A stretch of 64,000 bases of DNA from Treponema bryantii NK4A124 (GTDB taxonomy: Bacteria; Spirochaetota; Spirochaetia; Treponematales; Treponemataceae): positions 124,001-188,000 of the forward strand of contig NZ_ATWV01000002.1 of NCBI RefSeq assembly GCF_000421345.1, read 5' to 3'. Under the pieces are notes generated by a model. That model searched no databases. It had not been told where the DNA came from and was given only the letters and a program-made list of their open reading frames with translations. The translations under genes and the position numbers were made by a program. Shown here in pieces: positions 51,415 through 60,737 of this stretch; within the stretch, counting starts at the first letter, position 1; each line of letters begins with the position of its first letter.

Positions 51415-52355
51415 AATCCTATGCCCTCATCAATACCCATCATGATGTTCATGCACTGAACGGCAGCACCGCTGGCACCTTTACCAAGGTTGTCGAAGCG
51501 GGTTGTAATCATAATGCGATCGTCGTTTCCGTATACAAATACCTGCATATTATTTGTACCGGCCAGAGTGTTTGCAGGAATAAACTGTTCTGGCAGCACG
51601 CCTTCTCCCATAAAGCCCGCAACCTGAACAAAGCGGCAGCCCTGGTAGTGAGCGGCAAACATTTCCCACACGTCATGTGCAGTAACTTTTTTTGCCAGCA
51701 GACGTGCATGCAAACCAACCGTTACCGTCATACCCTGGAAGTAATCACAAACATATGGATTAAAAACAGGCTCAAAGTCCAGGCCACTTATTTTCTTAAT
51801 TTCAGGCAGGTGCTTATGCTGCTGAGTCAAGGCATAAAGGCGAGGGGAGTCAAGCTCCGGATTTCGCGATGGATCTTCATACTGGGCAATAGCCTTTTTT
51901 CCTGCTCCAGAGTATCCGCTTACTGCGTGAATCACTACAGGGTAATCAGATGGCATTATACCGCTCTTTACAAGAGGGTAGCAGATTGCGATAGAGCCCG
52001 ATGCATAACAGCCCGGCACTGCAACGCGGTTAGATCCCTCAATTTTCGAACGGAACTCTTTTCCAAGCTCCGGGAAACCGTAAGCCCAGTCAGGATTTGT
52101 ACGGTGTGCTGTAGAAGCATCAATAATTCTTGTTTTAAGATTTGTGCAAAGCCCTGCAGACTCAATTGCGGCCGTATCCGGCAGACAGAGGAAGGTAAAA
52201 TCCGAGGCATTAATCATTTTTGCCTTTTCTACCGGGTCTTTACGCTTGTCTTCATCAATTGTAATAATTTCAATATCATTGCGCTTTTCAAAACGCTCAA
52301 AAATCTTAAGGCCAGTTGTGCCTTCTTTTCCATCAATAAATATTTTGTAAGCCAT
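51411..52355 (-). CDS. argC: N-acetyl-gamma-glutamyl-phosphate reductase
   Basis: 314 residues, the shorter type II class ('MAYKIFIDGKEGTTGLKIFERF'). The catalytic Cys is in 'VAVPGCYASGSIA', with 'HAVSGYSGAGKKA' following. It reduces N-acetylglutamyl phosphate to the semialdehyde, the third arginine step. First gene of argC-deacetylase. No ribosome site is visible and the -10 ends 6 nt before the ATG, so the mRNA is predicted to be leaderless. Confidence 0.95.
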   Translation of the reverse strand: MAYKIFIDGKEGTTGLKIFERFEKRNDIEIITIDEDKRKDPVEKAKMINASDFTFLCLPDTAAIESAGLCTNLKTRIIDASTAHRTNPDWAYGFPELGKEFRSKIEGSNRVAVPGCYASGSIAICYPLVKSGIMPSDYPVVIHAVSGYSGAGKKAIAQYEDPSRNPELDSPRLYALTQQHKHLPEIKKISGLDFEPVFNPYVCDYFQGMTVTVGLHARLLAKKVTAHDVWEMFAAHYQGCRFVQVAGFMGEGVLPEQFIPANTLAGTNNMQVFVYGNDDRIMITTRFDNLGKGASGAAVQCMNIMMGIDEGIGL

Positions 52356-52361
52356 GGTGAT

Positions 52362-52390
52362 ATTATAGATAAAAGCAGGGGCTTTCTCAA
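52362..52390 (-). promoter_or_regulatory. argC promoter (predicted leaderless transcript)
   Basis: Minus strand TTGAGA (52390-52385), 17-bp spacer, TATAAT (52367-52362), then six bases to the ATG at 52355. Confidence 0.7.
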
Positions 52391-52406
52391 TATGGGGTTA
52401 TTAATT

Positions 52407-52433
52407 GATTGCTTCGCTGCGCTCGCAATGACG
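52407..52433. repeat. Family A palindromic repeat (single unit)
   Basis: GATTGCTTCGC...GCTCGCAATGACG between the divergent argC and EAL genes. Confidence 0.75.
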
Positions 52434-52530
52434 GTTTTGCTGCCCTAAAAAGTTTGACCGCTCCAAATTTGTAGATTATAATAATTTGTTAGAAGTAATC
52501 GCCAGTTGCTGATTACCTTAAGGACTTTTT

Positions 52531-54480
52531 TTGCCACAGATTTATCAGTATGCCGTTGCGGCCCTATTCATTGAAGCTGTCATAATTTTTTTCTACTTTC
52601 AAAAGAGAAGTCTGCCAACCTTCCAGAATATAATATTCCTTATAATCCTCACTGTTGTAACAATGAATAATATAACAGAATTGAGTGCCGTATATATGGA
52701 ATGCGAAAGAAGTAATATTTCTGTTACGCCGCTTTATATTGTTAATTGTCTTTATTTTACTTTCAATGTAACCTTTGGAATCCTTTTTGCAATATATAAT
52801 CTTTCGGCTTTTGATATTTATGGAAAACTTAATAAGCGTGCAATCAGTATATTTAAGCTCAGCCTGCTGCTTCCATATTTTATCTTTCTGGTAGTAATCT
52901 GGCTTTCCTGGGCTTTAGACGGCCGCTATACTTTGCTTTTTACAATAGATCCTCTTAATGGATACCAACGTGGAAGTGATTTATGGTTTTACGGTTTTTG
53001 TGCAATTAAGGCTTTTTATATTCTATTTTCTTTCATAATCATAATTGCTCATCGTCGTCATATTCCAAAAACAAAAAGGCAGATAATTTATTTCTTCCTG
53101 GTTACTATTTCCAGCACGGCACTTTTACAGCTTTTTAATAACGGTCTTTTGATAGAATCCTTTGGTATGGCCCTTGTTACTCTGGTTTATTTCTTCTTTA
53201 TTCAAAAACCGGAAGAGATGATGGATGCCTCTACCGAAACGCTGAATCATTCTGCCCTGCAAAGGATGCTGCGCTATAATCTTGCCGTAGGTCATAAATT
53301 TACCTGCCTTACGATTTATATTGATGATACAGTGTTTATTGCCAACACCTTCGGTATTCTGCAGCTGAATGCTTTTCTTACAGATGTTGGAACTTTTCTT
53401 AAGCAGAATTTTTCATATGCAAATGTCTTCAGTCGTCAGCAGGGCTGCTTCTGTATTATCTTAAAAGATGCAGATGAAGACACTATCAATAAAACTCTTA
53501 CAATTCTTAACAGCCGCTTTCAGGGCACCTGGATCCGCGAAAATGTAGAACTCAAGCTTTATATTCGCCTGTGTATTATTGATTGTCCTAAGGATGCAGA
53601 GAGTCCGGAAGAGATAATGGATATAATCAATATGATTTCGACTGATGAGCGTTACCGTCAGAGTGTTGTCTTTGCCAGCGAAATTGATTTGAAGTATCGC
53701 CGCCGAACCATTTATATAGAACATTGTTTGCGAAACGGTCTTACAGAAAACCGTTTTGATGTATTCTATCAGCCGATATGGTCTACTGCGGAAAAGAAGC
53801 TGATTGGCGCCGAGGCTTTAATTCGCCTTAAGGATGAGCAGGGACATTTTATTTCACCGGAAGATTTTATTCCGATTGCCGAAAAAACAGGTGCCATTCT
53901 CCGTATTGGTGAATATGTTTTTGAGTCGGTTTGTCTTGCTTTGTCTCAGATTAATATAGAAGAATATGGCATCAAAAAAATCGACATAAACCTTTCTGTT
54001 GCCCAGTGTATGCAGGAGATTCTTGCCGAACAGATTCTGAAAATTCAGAGCATTTATCAGATTCCAACTTCAATTATAAATCTGGAGATTACCGAGACGG
54101 CTGCTGCCCATACTCCGGAAATCCTCCTTAAAAATATGCAGGATCTTTCGGATGCCGGATTTGAGCTTTCTCTGGATGATTATGGCTCGGGATATTCAAA
54201 TATGAGTTATATGCTGAACCTGCCTTTTAAGATGATTAAGATTGATAAGTACATTGTCTGGGCAGCCTTTACCGACAAGAGGGCAGAGAAGGCACTTGCG
54301 GCTACAATCAAAATGATTAAGGAAATTGGAATGACAGTTCTTGCAGAAGGTGTTGAAACTCCTGAGCAGGCAGAATGGCTGACTGCCTCTGGCTGCGATT
54401 ATCTTCAGGGCTTCTATTTTTCACGTCCTATTCCAAAAAAAGATTTTTTGGATATAATGAAACAAAATAAGGAAAACTAA
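52531..54480 (+). CDS. Membrane protein with degenerate GGDEF and EAL phosphodiesterase domain
   Basis: 649 residues, TTG start with AAGGA 7 nt upstream. Seven or so membrane segments (1-~225) precede a GGDEF-fold region (about 230-390) that has lost the GGDEF motif, and a C-terminal EAL domain (about 400-645) with 'GAEALIRL', 'ITETAAAH' (E-x-T-E-like), 'LDDYGSGYS', 'MIKIDKYI', 'LAEGVET' and 'QGFYFSRP'. The EAL motif residues needed to hydrolyse c-di-GMP are present. The degenerate GGDEF part probably serves as a GTP-sensing or dimer domain. It is followed after 4 nt by a PAP2 gene. Confidence 0.87.
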   Translation: MPQIYQYAVAALFIEAVIIFFYFQKRSLPTFQNIIFLIILTVVTMNNITELSAVYMECERSNISVTPLYIVNCLYFTFNVTFGILFAIYNLSAFDIYGKLNKRAISIFKLSLLLPYFIFLVVIWLSWALDGRYTLLFTIDPLNGYQRGSDLWFYGFCAIKAFYILFSFIIIIAHRRHIPKTKRQIIYFFLVTISSTALLQLFNNGLLIESFGMALVTLVYFFFIQKPEEMMDASTETLNHSALQRMLRYNLAVGHKFTCLTIYIDDTVFIANTFGILQLNAFLTDVGTFLKQNFSYANVFSRQQGCFCIILKDADEDTINKTLTILNSRFQGTWIRENVELKLYIRLCIIDCPKDAESPEEIMDIINMISTDERYRQSVVFASEIDLKYRRRTIYIEHCLRNGLTENRFDVFYQPIWSTAEKKLIGAEALIRLKDEQGHFISPEDFIPIAEKTGAILRIGEYVFESVCLALSQINIEEYGIKKIDINLSVAQCMQEILAEQILKIQSIYQIPTSIINLEITETAAAHTPEILLKNMQDLSDAGFELSLDDYGSGYSNMSYMLNLPFKMIKIDKYIVWAAFTDKRAEKALAATIKMIKEIGMTVLAEGVETPEQAEWLTASGCDYLQGFYFSRPIPKKDFLDIMKQNKEN

Positions 54481-54484
54481 AAAT

Positions 54485-55348
54485 ATGACATTTTATAATA
54501 AACTTCGCCACGGTATCTGCCGCCGCTTTGCTGCATTACTTGTTTTGTTTAGTGCGGCTGGCATGGGAGCCGGCTCCGGTCTTTTTGCCCAGAATTTAGA
54601 TTATGTTCAGCCATTTTCTCTCAATCCTGTAAATGAAGGAATTCAGCTTGGTCTTGGCGCGGTTCTGTCAGGCTCAGCTTTAGTTTGCGATAAATTTATT
54701 GATTTTAAGAAAAATGAATATAATCCGGATGACTGGAAAAAAAGTGATATTCCAACCTTTGACCAGATTTTCATGAACCCTTATAGTAAGCCTCTTCATA
54801 TTGCGGGAACAGGAACAACAGCGCTTATGCTTGCGGCACCTGCCATTTTTGCAATAATGCCCAGCAGCGAGTGGCTCACAATAGGTACAATGTATGCAGA
54901 AACTTTGCTTCTGGCAAATGGAATTAAGGAATGGACGAAACTTTTAGTTTACCGTGCCCGCCCTTACATGTATTTTGATGATTACCCGGAAGACAAACTC
55001 GAGGACGGAGACTGGAACTGCTCTTTCCCTTCCGGACATACAACATTTGCCTTTGCCGGTGCTGCTTTTACAACAATGGTATTCTGCCAGTGCTTTCCTA
55101 ATTCAAAGTGGAAGTATGCTGTAGCAGGAATTTCCTTTGGTATGGCGGCAATTACCGGTGGTTTAAGAATGGCAAGTGGAAATCATTTCTTTACAGATGT
55201 TTTTGTCGGAGCATTGATTGGTACTGCAGTAGGTTTTGCTGTGCCTTATATGCATTCAAAAACCTTCTATGGCAAGTTTGAAAGAAAATCAAAGACAGGT
55301 CAGGCTTCTTTAACACCAGCCGGCTTTTCTTTTGTTTATAATTTTTAA
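54485..55348 (+). CDS. PAP2-family membrane phosphatase
   Basis: 287 residues, with an N-terminal hydrophobic segment ending 'GAGSGLFAQN', then helical membrane segments. The three PAP2 motifs are in order: 'KLLVYRARPYMY' (K-x6-RP), 'SFPSGHTTFAF' (PSGH) and 'GLRMASGNHFFTDVFVGALIG' (R-x5-H-x3-D). The family removes phosphate from phosphatidic acid or undecaprenyl pyrophosphate. The active site should face the periplasm. It is 4 nt after the EAL gene. Confidence 0.88.
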   Translation: MTFYNKLRHGICRRFAALLVLFSAAGMGAGSGLFAQNLDYVQPFSLNPVNEGIQLGLGAVLSGSALVCDKFIDFKKNEYNPDDWKKSDIPTFDQIFMNPYSKPLHIAGTGTTALMLAAPAIFAIMPSSEWLTIGTMYAETLLLANGIKEWTKLLVYRARPYMYFDDYPEDKLEDGDWNCSFPSGHTTFAFAGAAFTTMVFCQCFPNSKWKYAVAGISFGMAAITGGLRMASGNHFFTDVFVGALIGTAVGFAVPYMHSKTFYGKFERKSKTGQASLTPAGFSFVYNF

Positions 55349-55368
55349 TAAAAATCAAGGCTCTCCTA

Positions 55369-55397
55369 TTGACAATACTTAGAAAAATCTTTATATT
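55369..55397 (+). promoter_or_regulatory. tRNA-Lys promoter
   Basis: TTGACA (55369-55374), 17-bp spacer, TATATT (55392-55397), about 25 bp before the tRNA. Near consensus. Confidence 0.85.
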
Positions 55398-55421
55398 ATT
55401 AAAACATTCGCAAGAATGGAT

Positions 55422-55494
55422 GGGCTACTAGCTCAGTAGGTAGAGCAACGCCCTTTTAAGGCGTGGGTCACTGGTTCGAATCCAGTGTAGCTCA
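55422..55494 (+). tRNA. tRNA-Lys (anticodon UUU)
   Basis: 73 nt. Acceptor GGGCTAC (55422-55428) pairs with GTAGCTC (55487-55493), with one G-U; D arm AGCTCAGTAGGTAGAGC; anticodon stem ACGCC/GGCGT with loop CTTTTAA; T loop GGTTCGAATCC. No CCA is encoded, so it is added by CCA-adding enzyme. A strong promoter and terminator surround it. Confidence 0.96.
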
Positions 55495-55499
55495 GTAAA

Positions 55500-55532
55500 A
55501 GGATTCTGGTTGTTCCAGAGTCCTTTTTTTTT
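55500..55532 (+). terminator. Intrinsic terminator after tRNA-Lys
   Basis: AGGATTCTGG (55500-55509), loop, CCAGAGTCCT (55515-55524), one G-U, then nine T. It separates the tRNA from argS. Confidence 0.9.
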
Positions 55533-55557
55533 GTATCCACATAAAACGAGGTTCTAT

Positions 55558-57387
55558 ATGGCAGACGCAAAAGAGACTTGCCGCACTATTATTGCAGCGG
55601 CTTTGAATGAGTTTATAAAAGAAAAGAATCCAGATGCAGAGGCTGTTGCCCCTGAAAGCATTGTTGTTCAGAATGCGCCTAATCCGGAAATGGGAGACCT
55701 GGGCGCTCCTATGTTCGCTTTTGCAAAGGCTCTCCGTATGGCACCTCCTCAGATTGCAGCGGGAGTTGCTGCAAAAATCACAGACAAATCACTTGGTGAA
55801 TTTATTGCTGTTGGCCCTTACGTAAACGTAAAACTGGATAAGTCTGGTGCGGCTGCTCCAATTCTCAAGGCTGTAAAAGAGCAGGGCGATAACTACGGTT
55901 CTGTAAACAGCGAGGGTAAAAAGCCTCTGGCTGGCCGCCGTGTAATGATAGAATTTTCTTCTCCAAATACAAACAAGCCTCTTCACCTTGGTCACGTGCG
56001 CAACGATGCCCTTGGTGAGTCTGTAAGCCGCATTCTTAAGGCTGCCGGTGCGGATGTTTACAAGGTAGACCTGATCAATAACCGCGGTGTTCACATCTGT
56101 AAGTCTATGCTGGCTTATAAACTCTTTCACGAAGCAAAGGGCGACACTCCTGAAAGCCTTGGTATGAAGGGTGACCACTTTGTCGGCCAATGCTACGTTG
56201 AATTTGATAAATATCTCAAGGGCGAAAAAGACAAGCCTGAAACTGCACATCCTGAAGCAAACCAGATGGCAGAAGATATGCTGATTAAGTGGGAAGCAGG
56301 CGATCCTGAAGTCCGCGCCCTCTGGGAAAAGATGAACGGCTGGACTTTTGATGGTGTAAAGGCAACTTACGAGCGCACTGGAATCAGCTTTGATAAATAC
56401 TACTTTGAAAGCGAAACTTACCTTAAGGGAAAAGACGAGATTATGAAGGGCCTTGAAAAGGGCGTTTTCTTTAAGGCAGAAGACGGCTCTGTGCGCATCG
56501 ATGTAACCGATGTAGTAGGCAAGGGTAAAGACGAAGACAACCACGAAAAGGTTCTTCTCCGCAAGGACGGAACTTCTGTATATATCACACAGGATATCGG
56601 AACTGCAATCAGCCGCCACGACGACTGGGCTTTTAATCAGCTGGTTTACGTTGTTGCAAGCGAACAGAATTATCACTTTAAGATTCTCTTCCACATCCTT
56701 AAGAAGCTTGGCTTTGACTGGGCAGATAAGCTCTATCACCTCAGCTATGGTCTTGTAAATCTTCCAAGTGGCCGTATGAAGAGCCGCGAAGGTACTGTAG
56801 TTGATGCAGATGACCTTGTAGATTCACTTCACGCAGATGCACTTGCCGCAATCAAAGAGCGTGGCCGCGACGGCGAAGTAGGAGATGCAGACGAAGTTGC
56901 AGAAAAGGTTGCTCTTGGTGCTCTTCACTATTATATGCTGCAGGCAACTCCAATTAAGGATATGCTCTTTAATCCGGCAGAATCACTCAGCTTCAACGGA
57001 AACACAGGTCCATACCTTCAGTACATGGGTGCCCGCATCAATTCTATTCTTGCTAAGGCTGCAGATAGCGGTCTTGCAGAAGATACAAGCGACGCTGCTG
57101 TTGCACTTCTTACCAGTGAAGATGAATGGGCTTTGATTAAGCAGCTGGGAGATTATCCTGCTGTAATTGCAAAGGCAGCAGAAAATCTTGACCCAAGTGC
57201 TGTTGCTGCTTATGTTTATGAAACTGCAAAACTCTTCAGTAAGTTCTATCAGAATTGTCCTATTGTTTCTGCCGCAGAAGAAAACAAGCAGCTTGCCGGT
57301 GCCCGCCTTTACCTTGCAGACTGTACACTCCAGGTAATCAAGAACGCAATGAAGCTTGTTCTTGTACCTTATTTGGAGAAGATGTAA
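55558..57387 (+). CDS. argS: Arginyl-tRNA synthetase
   Basis: 609 residues from the ATG at 55558, preceded by GAGG (55548-55551). An upstream TTG that extends the frame lies within the tRNA terminator and is rejected. HIGH reads 'HLGHVRND', the ArgRS Add-1 N-domain is present ('NPEMGDLGAPMFAFAKALRM'), and the second signature reads 'SGRMKSREGTV' in place of KMSKS, as is usual for ArgRS. It charges tRNA-Arg. Its own terminator lies inside the convergent kinase gene. Confidence 0.97.
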   Translation: MADAKETCRTIIAAALNEFIKEKNPDAEAVAPESIVVQNAPNPEMGDLGAPMFAFAKALRMAPPQIAAGVAAKITDKSLGEFIAVGPYVNVKLDKSGAAAPILKAVKEQGDNYGSVNSEGKKPLAGRRVMIEFSSPNTNKPLHLGHVRNDALGESVSRILKAAGADVYKVDLINNRGVHICKSMLAYKLFHEAKGDTPESLGMKGDHFVGQCYVEFDKYLKGEKDKPETAHPEANQMAEDMLIKWEAGDPEVRALWEKMNGWTFDGVKATYERTGISFDKYYFESETYLKGKDEIMKGLEKGVFFKAEDGSVRIDVTDVVGKGKDEDNHEKVLLRKDGTSVYITQDIGTAISRHDDWAFNQLVYVVASEQNYHFKILFHILKKLGFDWADKLYHLSYGLVNLPSGRMKSREGTVVDADDLVDSLHADALAAIKERGRDGEVGDADEVAEKVALGALHYYMLQATPIKDMLFNPAESLSFNGNTGPYLQYMGARINSILAKAADSGLAEDTSDAAVALLTSEDEWALIKQLGDYPAVIAKAAENLDPSAVAAYVYETAKLFSKFYQNCPIVSAAEENKQLAGARLYLADCTLQVIKNAMKLVLVPYLEKM

Positions 57388-57395
57388 GGCTAAGG

Positions 57396-59888
57396 CTACA
57401 ATCGAAGAAGTTTTTCAATTTCTTCAAATTCGATATTTTCAACTGCCCGGGTCAGCTCGGGCAGTTTTTCTTTTAAAGCGGCCGGCAGTTTTATTTTCTG
57501 CAGCTTTGCAAAGTTTTCTTCCAGGCCGGATAAATCACAGTCCTGACAGGCCTGCAGAATATCTTTGATGATTTTATCAATTTTTTCAGGGGCTGCGTCT
57601 TCTTTTTCACAGTCATCAGAATCCGAATAATTTTTTACAGGCTCAAGAAGCTTTATATAAGACTGATATTCTTTGAGTAAATCAGCTGCCTTTTGAAGGA
57701 TGGTACCGGCCTTTTCCTCCTCTTCTGCCATAGAAGAAAGTTTTTCGGCCCCGATAATCCTTGCGGCACTTTTAAGGGCATGTACCTGAATTGTAAAGTT
57801 TTTATAATCACCCTTTGTATAATATTCCTGAATCAAAGAGACTTTTTCTTCGATTGATGAAAGAAAAGTTTTTGTTACGCTCAGCCAGTTTTCAAAACCG
57901 CTTGCATTTTCAAGAGCCTTTGAAAGATTGATTTTGTCTGCAGGCAGGACAGGGAAATCCTGAGGTATGATTGAATCTCCGGAAATAAATGCCGGCGCTG
58001 CTTCAGTACTTTCTGTAGTTTTTATCAGTTCAGGTTTAAGCCACTTAGAAAGGCAGGCAGCAAAATCTTTTCCCTGTACAGGCTTAGACAAAAAATCATT
58101 AAAGCCCTTACTCAAAAACATTTCACGGGCTCCGTAAACTGCATTGGCACTAAGTACAATCACAAGGCTCTTTTCAGCCTGCGGCAGCTTCTCTTCCATT
58201 GCCCGGATTTTTGCCAGAGTTTCAATGCCGTCCATTCCCGGCATCTGGTGATCCATAAAGATAATGTCGAACTTTTCTTTTTTCAGAATATCTAAAGCCA
58301 GGTAGCCGCTCATGCAGCGGGTACATTTAATTCCGAACTTCTGTAAAAGACCGTCTGCAACCTTAAGGTTTACTTCATTATCATCAACAACTAGAATACG
58401 GGCTTCCGGCGCGGTAAAAGGCAGAAGGCTTTGTTTTTCGCTGAAGAGGGCTGCATATTCCGGCTTGTTGATTAAGGATAAACTGATTTGCTTTAAGCCT
58501 GCCGCGTCACAGCTTTCTGAAGCCGCGTCAAAGAGGGCTTTGTAAGCCTGGCTGCAGCTTTCTTCCGAAACTCTTTCCTGTGGAAGAGTTATAGAAAAAA
58601 CAGAGCCCTTTCCATATTCAGATTCTACGCTTATTGTACCTTTCATAAGAGTAATAAGATTTTTGCTTATGGAAAGTCCAAGCCCTGTGCCGCCCTTGTA
58701 ACGGTTTGTCTGCAGGTCTACCTGCTGAAAGGCCTTAAAAAGTTTTCCAAGGTCTTCTTTTTTAATTCCAATTCCAGTATCAATTACACTGATTTTTAAG
58801 CCTTCCTTATCCTGGTATTTAGAAAGGTCTTCAACACGAAGTTTTATGTAGCCCTGTTCTGTAAACTTAGAAGAGTTTCCGGCCAGGTTAATTAAAATCT
58901 GACGCAGTCTTAAATCATCTCCCCTGTAAACTTTAGAAAGAGAGGGATCTATTTCCAGCATAAGCTCAACAGGCTTGCCGCTAAGACGGACCTCTACGAC
59001 ATTCATAATGTCATTCATCAGTTTTACAAGGTCGTATTCAGCCGGATTTATATCCATCTTGCCGGACTCAATTTTAGACAAATCAAGAATATCATTTATG
59101 ATTCCAACAAGATTGATTCCTGAAGAACGAATCTGGCGAAGAATATTTTTTTCGCTGTCCTTAAGATCAAAATCCAGAGCCAGTTCGCTCATGCCAACAA
59201 TGGCATTCATAGGAGTTCGTATTTCGTGGCTCATGTTTGCAAGGAAAAGAGATTTAAGTCTTTCGCGTTCCAGCACTTCGTAAAAATATTTTTCCTTAAT
59301 AAAGGCAACGCCTGTGCTCATCAGCATAAAAACAATGATGTAAGCCCAGTAAGGTTCATAAGTGGCGGCCATGTTAAAAACTTTTATCAGAATAAAAGTT
59401 ATGACAAAACAAAGGGCGTCTACAATTATTGTTACCATGCTGTTGATAAAGAGCAGGGCAGAGGTAAGAAGAATGATGATAAAGGCAAAGGTAAAATCAG
59501 CTACACCAAAAGTTCTTGCCGTAACAAGAACTGCTATAAAAGAACAGAAGGTAATAAGCAGTCCGTAAATCTGAACAATCTGAAAATAAAAATTATTCCA
59601 CTGATCATTGCGCAGTCTTTTTCTGGCAACAAGAGTAAATCCAAAAATTACCAGAGAAGAAATAACAAAAATCGCATCAAGAATTACAAAAAGAAGATAA
59701 GCATTTACGGTAAAAAAGGGGCGGGTAGCAGAGCCTATTATAAAAAGTTTTTCTGCATAAGCAGGAGACAAAAGTTTTAATAAATCCCTGAAGAATTCTG
59801 TAATCAGGTAAAGAGCCATAGAAGGAGCAAAAATCAAAAGCCTTTTAAGATTTGCAAGGTTAGCAAGTTTTTTTGCAGGAGTATCCAT
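57396..59888 (-). CDS. Hybrid sensor histidine kinase (HK-REC-HPt)
   Basis: 830 residues. About six N-terminal membrane segments, then HisKA 'FLANMSHEIRTPMNAIVG' (phospho-His about 221), the HATPase with 'NLAGNSSKFTEQGYI', 'DTGIGIKKEDL' and 'GGTGLGLSISKNLI', a receiver domain 'RILVVDDNEVNLKVADGLL' with 'IIFMDHQMPGMDG' (phospho-Asp about 543), and a C-terminal HPt domain with 'QVHALKSAARIIGAEKL' (His about 703). This is a full four-step phosphorelay in one protein. It is followed on the same strand by a response regulator gene upstream (22 nt), and the two are probably partners. Confidence 0.93.
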   Translation of the reverse strand: MDTPAKKLANLANLKRLLIFAPSMALYLITEFFRDLLKLLSPAYAEKLFIIGSATRPFFTVNAYLLFVILDAIFVISSLVIFGFTLVARKRLRNDQWNNFYFQIVQIYGLLITFCSFIAVLVTARTFGVADFTFAFIIILLTSALLFINSMVTIIVDALCFVITFILIKVFNMAATYEPYWAYIIVFMLMSTGVAFIKEKYFYEVLERERLKSLFLANMSHEIRTPMNAIVGMSELALDFDLKDSEKNILRQIRSSGINLVGIINDILDLSKIESGKMDINPAEYDLVKLMNDIMNVVEVRLSGKPVELMLEIDPSLSKVYRGDDLRLRQILINLAGNSSKFTEQGYIKLRVEDLSKYQDKEGLKISVIDTGIGIKKEDLGKLFKAFQQVDLQTNRYKGGTGLGLSISKNLITLMKGTISVESEYGKGSVFSITLPQERVSEESCSQAYKALFDAASESCDAAGLKQISLSLINKPEYAALFSEKQSLLPFTAPEARILVVDDNEVNLKVADGLLQKFGIKCTRCMSGYLALDILKKEKFDIIFMDHQMPGMDGIETLAKIRAMEEKLPQAEKSLVIVLSANAVYGAREMFLSKGFNDFLSKPVQGKDFAACLSKWLKPELIKTTESTEAAPAFISGDSIIPQDFPVLPADKINLSKALENASGFENWLSVTKTFLSSIEEKVSLIQEYYTKGDYKNFTIQVHALKSAARIIGAEKLSSMAEEEEKAGTILQKAADLLKEYQSYIKLLEPVKNYSDSDDCEKEDAAPEKIDKIIKDILQACQDCDLSGLEENFAKLQKIKLPAALKEKLPELTRAVENIEFEEIEKLLRL
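57441..57469 (+). terminator. argS terminator embedded in the convergent kinase gene
   Basis: AACTGCCCG (57441-57449) pairs with CGGGCAGTT (57458-57466), and five T run to 57469 (then CTTTT). On the minus strand the same bases encode LPELTRAVE near the C-terminus of the kinase. Confidence 0.75.
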
Positions 59889-59910
59889 GGCTGCCTCTTA
59901 CGCTGATATT

Positions 59911-60672
59911 CTAGTTTCCGAAAATCTGATTTACTTTGTTCAGAAAATCAACTCTGTCTGTGTTTTTGAGAATATAGCCCTGAGGTTTGAGTTTTAAGGC
60001 TTCCTTTACCTTATCCATATCGCTTACACCTGTAAGGAAGATAACAGGAATGTCTGCATATTCAGGTTCGCTTCTAATCATTTCCAGAGTCTGTACGCCG
60101 TCACAAACCGGCATTTCATAATCAAGAAGAATAAGGTCCGGACGGTTTTTGCCCAGGTAAGAAATACAGGCGGCACCGCTTTTTGCAACCGAAACATGAT
60201 AAAAGTTTTTAAGCCAGTTTGTCATATTGCGGAGGCAGACAGGATCATCATCAACTAAAAGAATGGAATGCATGCGTTCTGCACCTTTAAGCACAGAAGA
60301 ACTGAGTTCACTGTTTTCACCCAGCATAAATTCAAATTCATAAAGAAAATCTTCAACAGAAAGAGCTTTATCAAAGCAGTGAACATTTTCCTTTTCAGTA
60401 TATTCCTTATATTTTTCCAGTTCGGCCTGAGAACCGATAAAGCAGAAGATGACATTCTTCAGATACATCATAATTCTGCGCAATTCAAGCATGCTTGCGG
60501 CCTTAAGATCTTCTACAAAAATAATTACAAGTTTGTGCCCGTAAGAGGCTGCAGAATTTTCTGCCTGAACAGAATCAAAATCAATAGAAACTGTTTCATA
60601 TCTGTTTTTGATAAGTGTAAGAATTGCCTCATCTTTTGATTTTTCTTCGCGTATAATCAGGATATCTTTCAT
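59911..60672 (-). CDS. Response regulator with C-terminal receiver domain
   Basis: 253 residues. The N-terminal half ('ILIIREEKSKDEAIL ... LVIIFVEDLKAASML') looks like a degenerate receiver without the acidic pocket. The C-terminal half is a complete receiver: 'ILLVDDDPVCLRNMTNWL', 'DLILLDYEMPVCDG' (phospho-Asp about 182), 'IFLTGVSD' and 'GYILKNTD'. No DNA-binding or enzymatic output domain. It is upstream of, and 22 nt from, the hybrid kinase on the same strand and divergent from the CheX-like gene. Confidence 0.87.
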   Translation of the reverse strand: MKDILIIREEKSKDEAILTLIKNRYETVSIDFDSVQAENSAASYGHKLVIIFVEDLKAASMLELRRIMMYLKNVIFCFIGSQAELEKYKEYTEKENVHCFDKALSVEDFLYEFEFMLGENSELSSSVLKGAERMHSILLVDDDPVCLRNMTNWLKNFYHVSVAKSGAACISYLGKNRPDLILLDYEMPVCDGVQTLEMIRSEPEYADIPVIFLTGVSDMDKVKEALKLKPQGYILKNTDRVDFLNKVNQIFGN

Positions 60673-60737
60673 AAATAAAATTATAACATTGATTATATTA
60701 TTTTACAAATTAGACTTTCTGGGTTATCATTTTAGGT

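Noticed and set aside
55510-55557. TTG start extending argS by 16 residues
   Set aside because: It lies inside the tRNA-Lys terminator and lacks a ribosome site; the ATG at 55558 has GAGG and gives a normal ArgRS N-terminus.
55789-56739. Long minus-strand ORF (316 codons) inside argS
   Set aside because: It is antisense to a well-conserved synthetase, with no ribosome site or recognisable domain.
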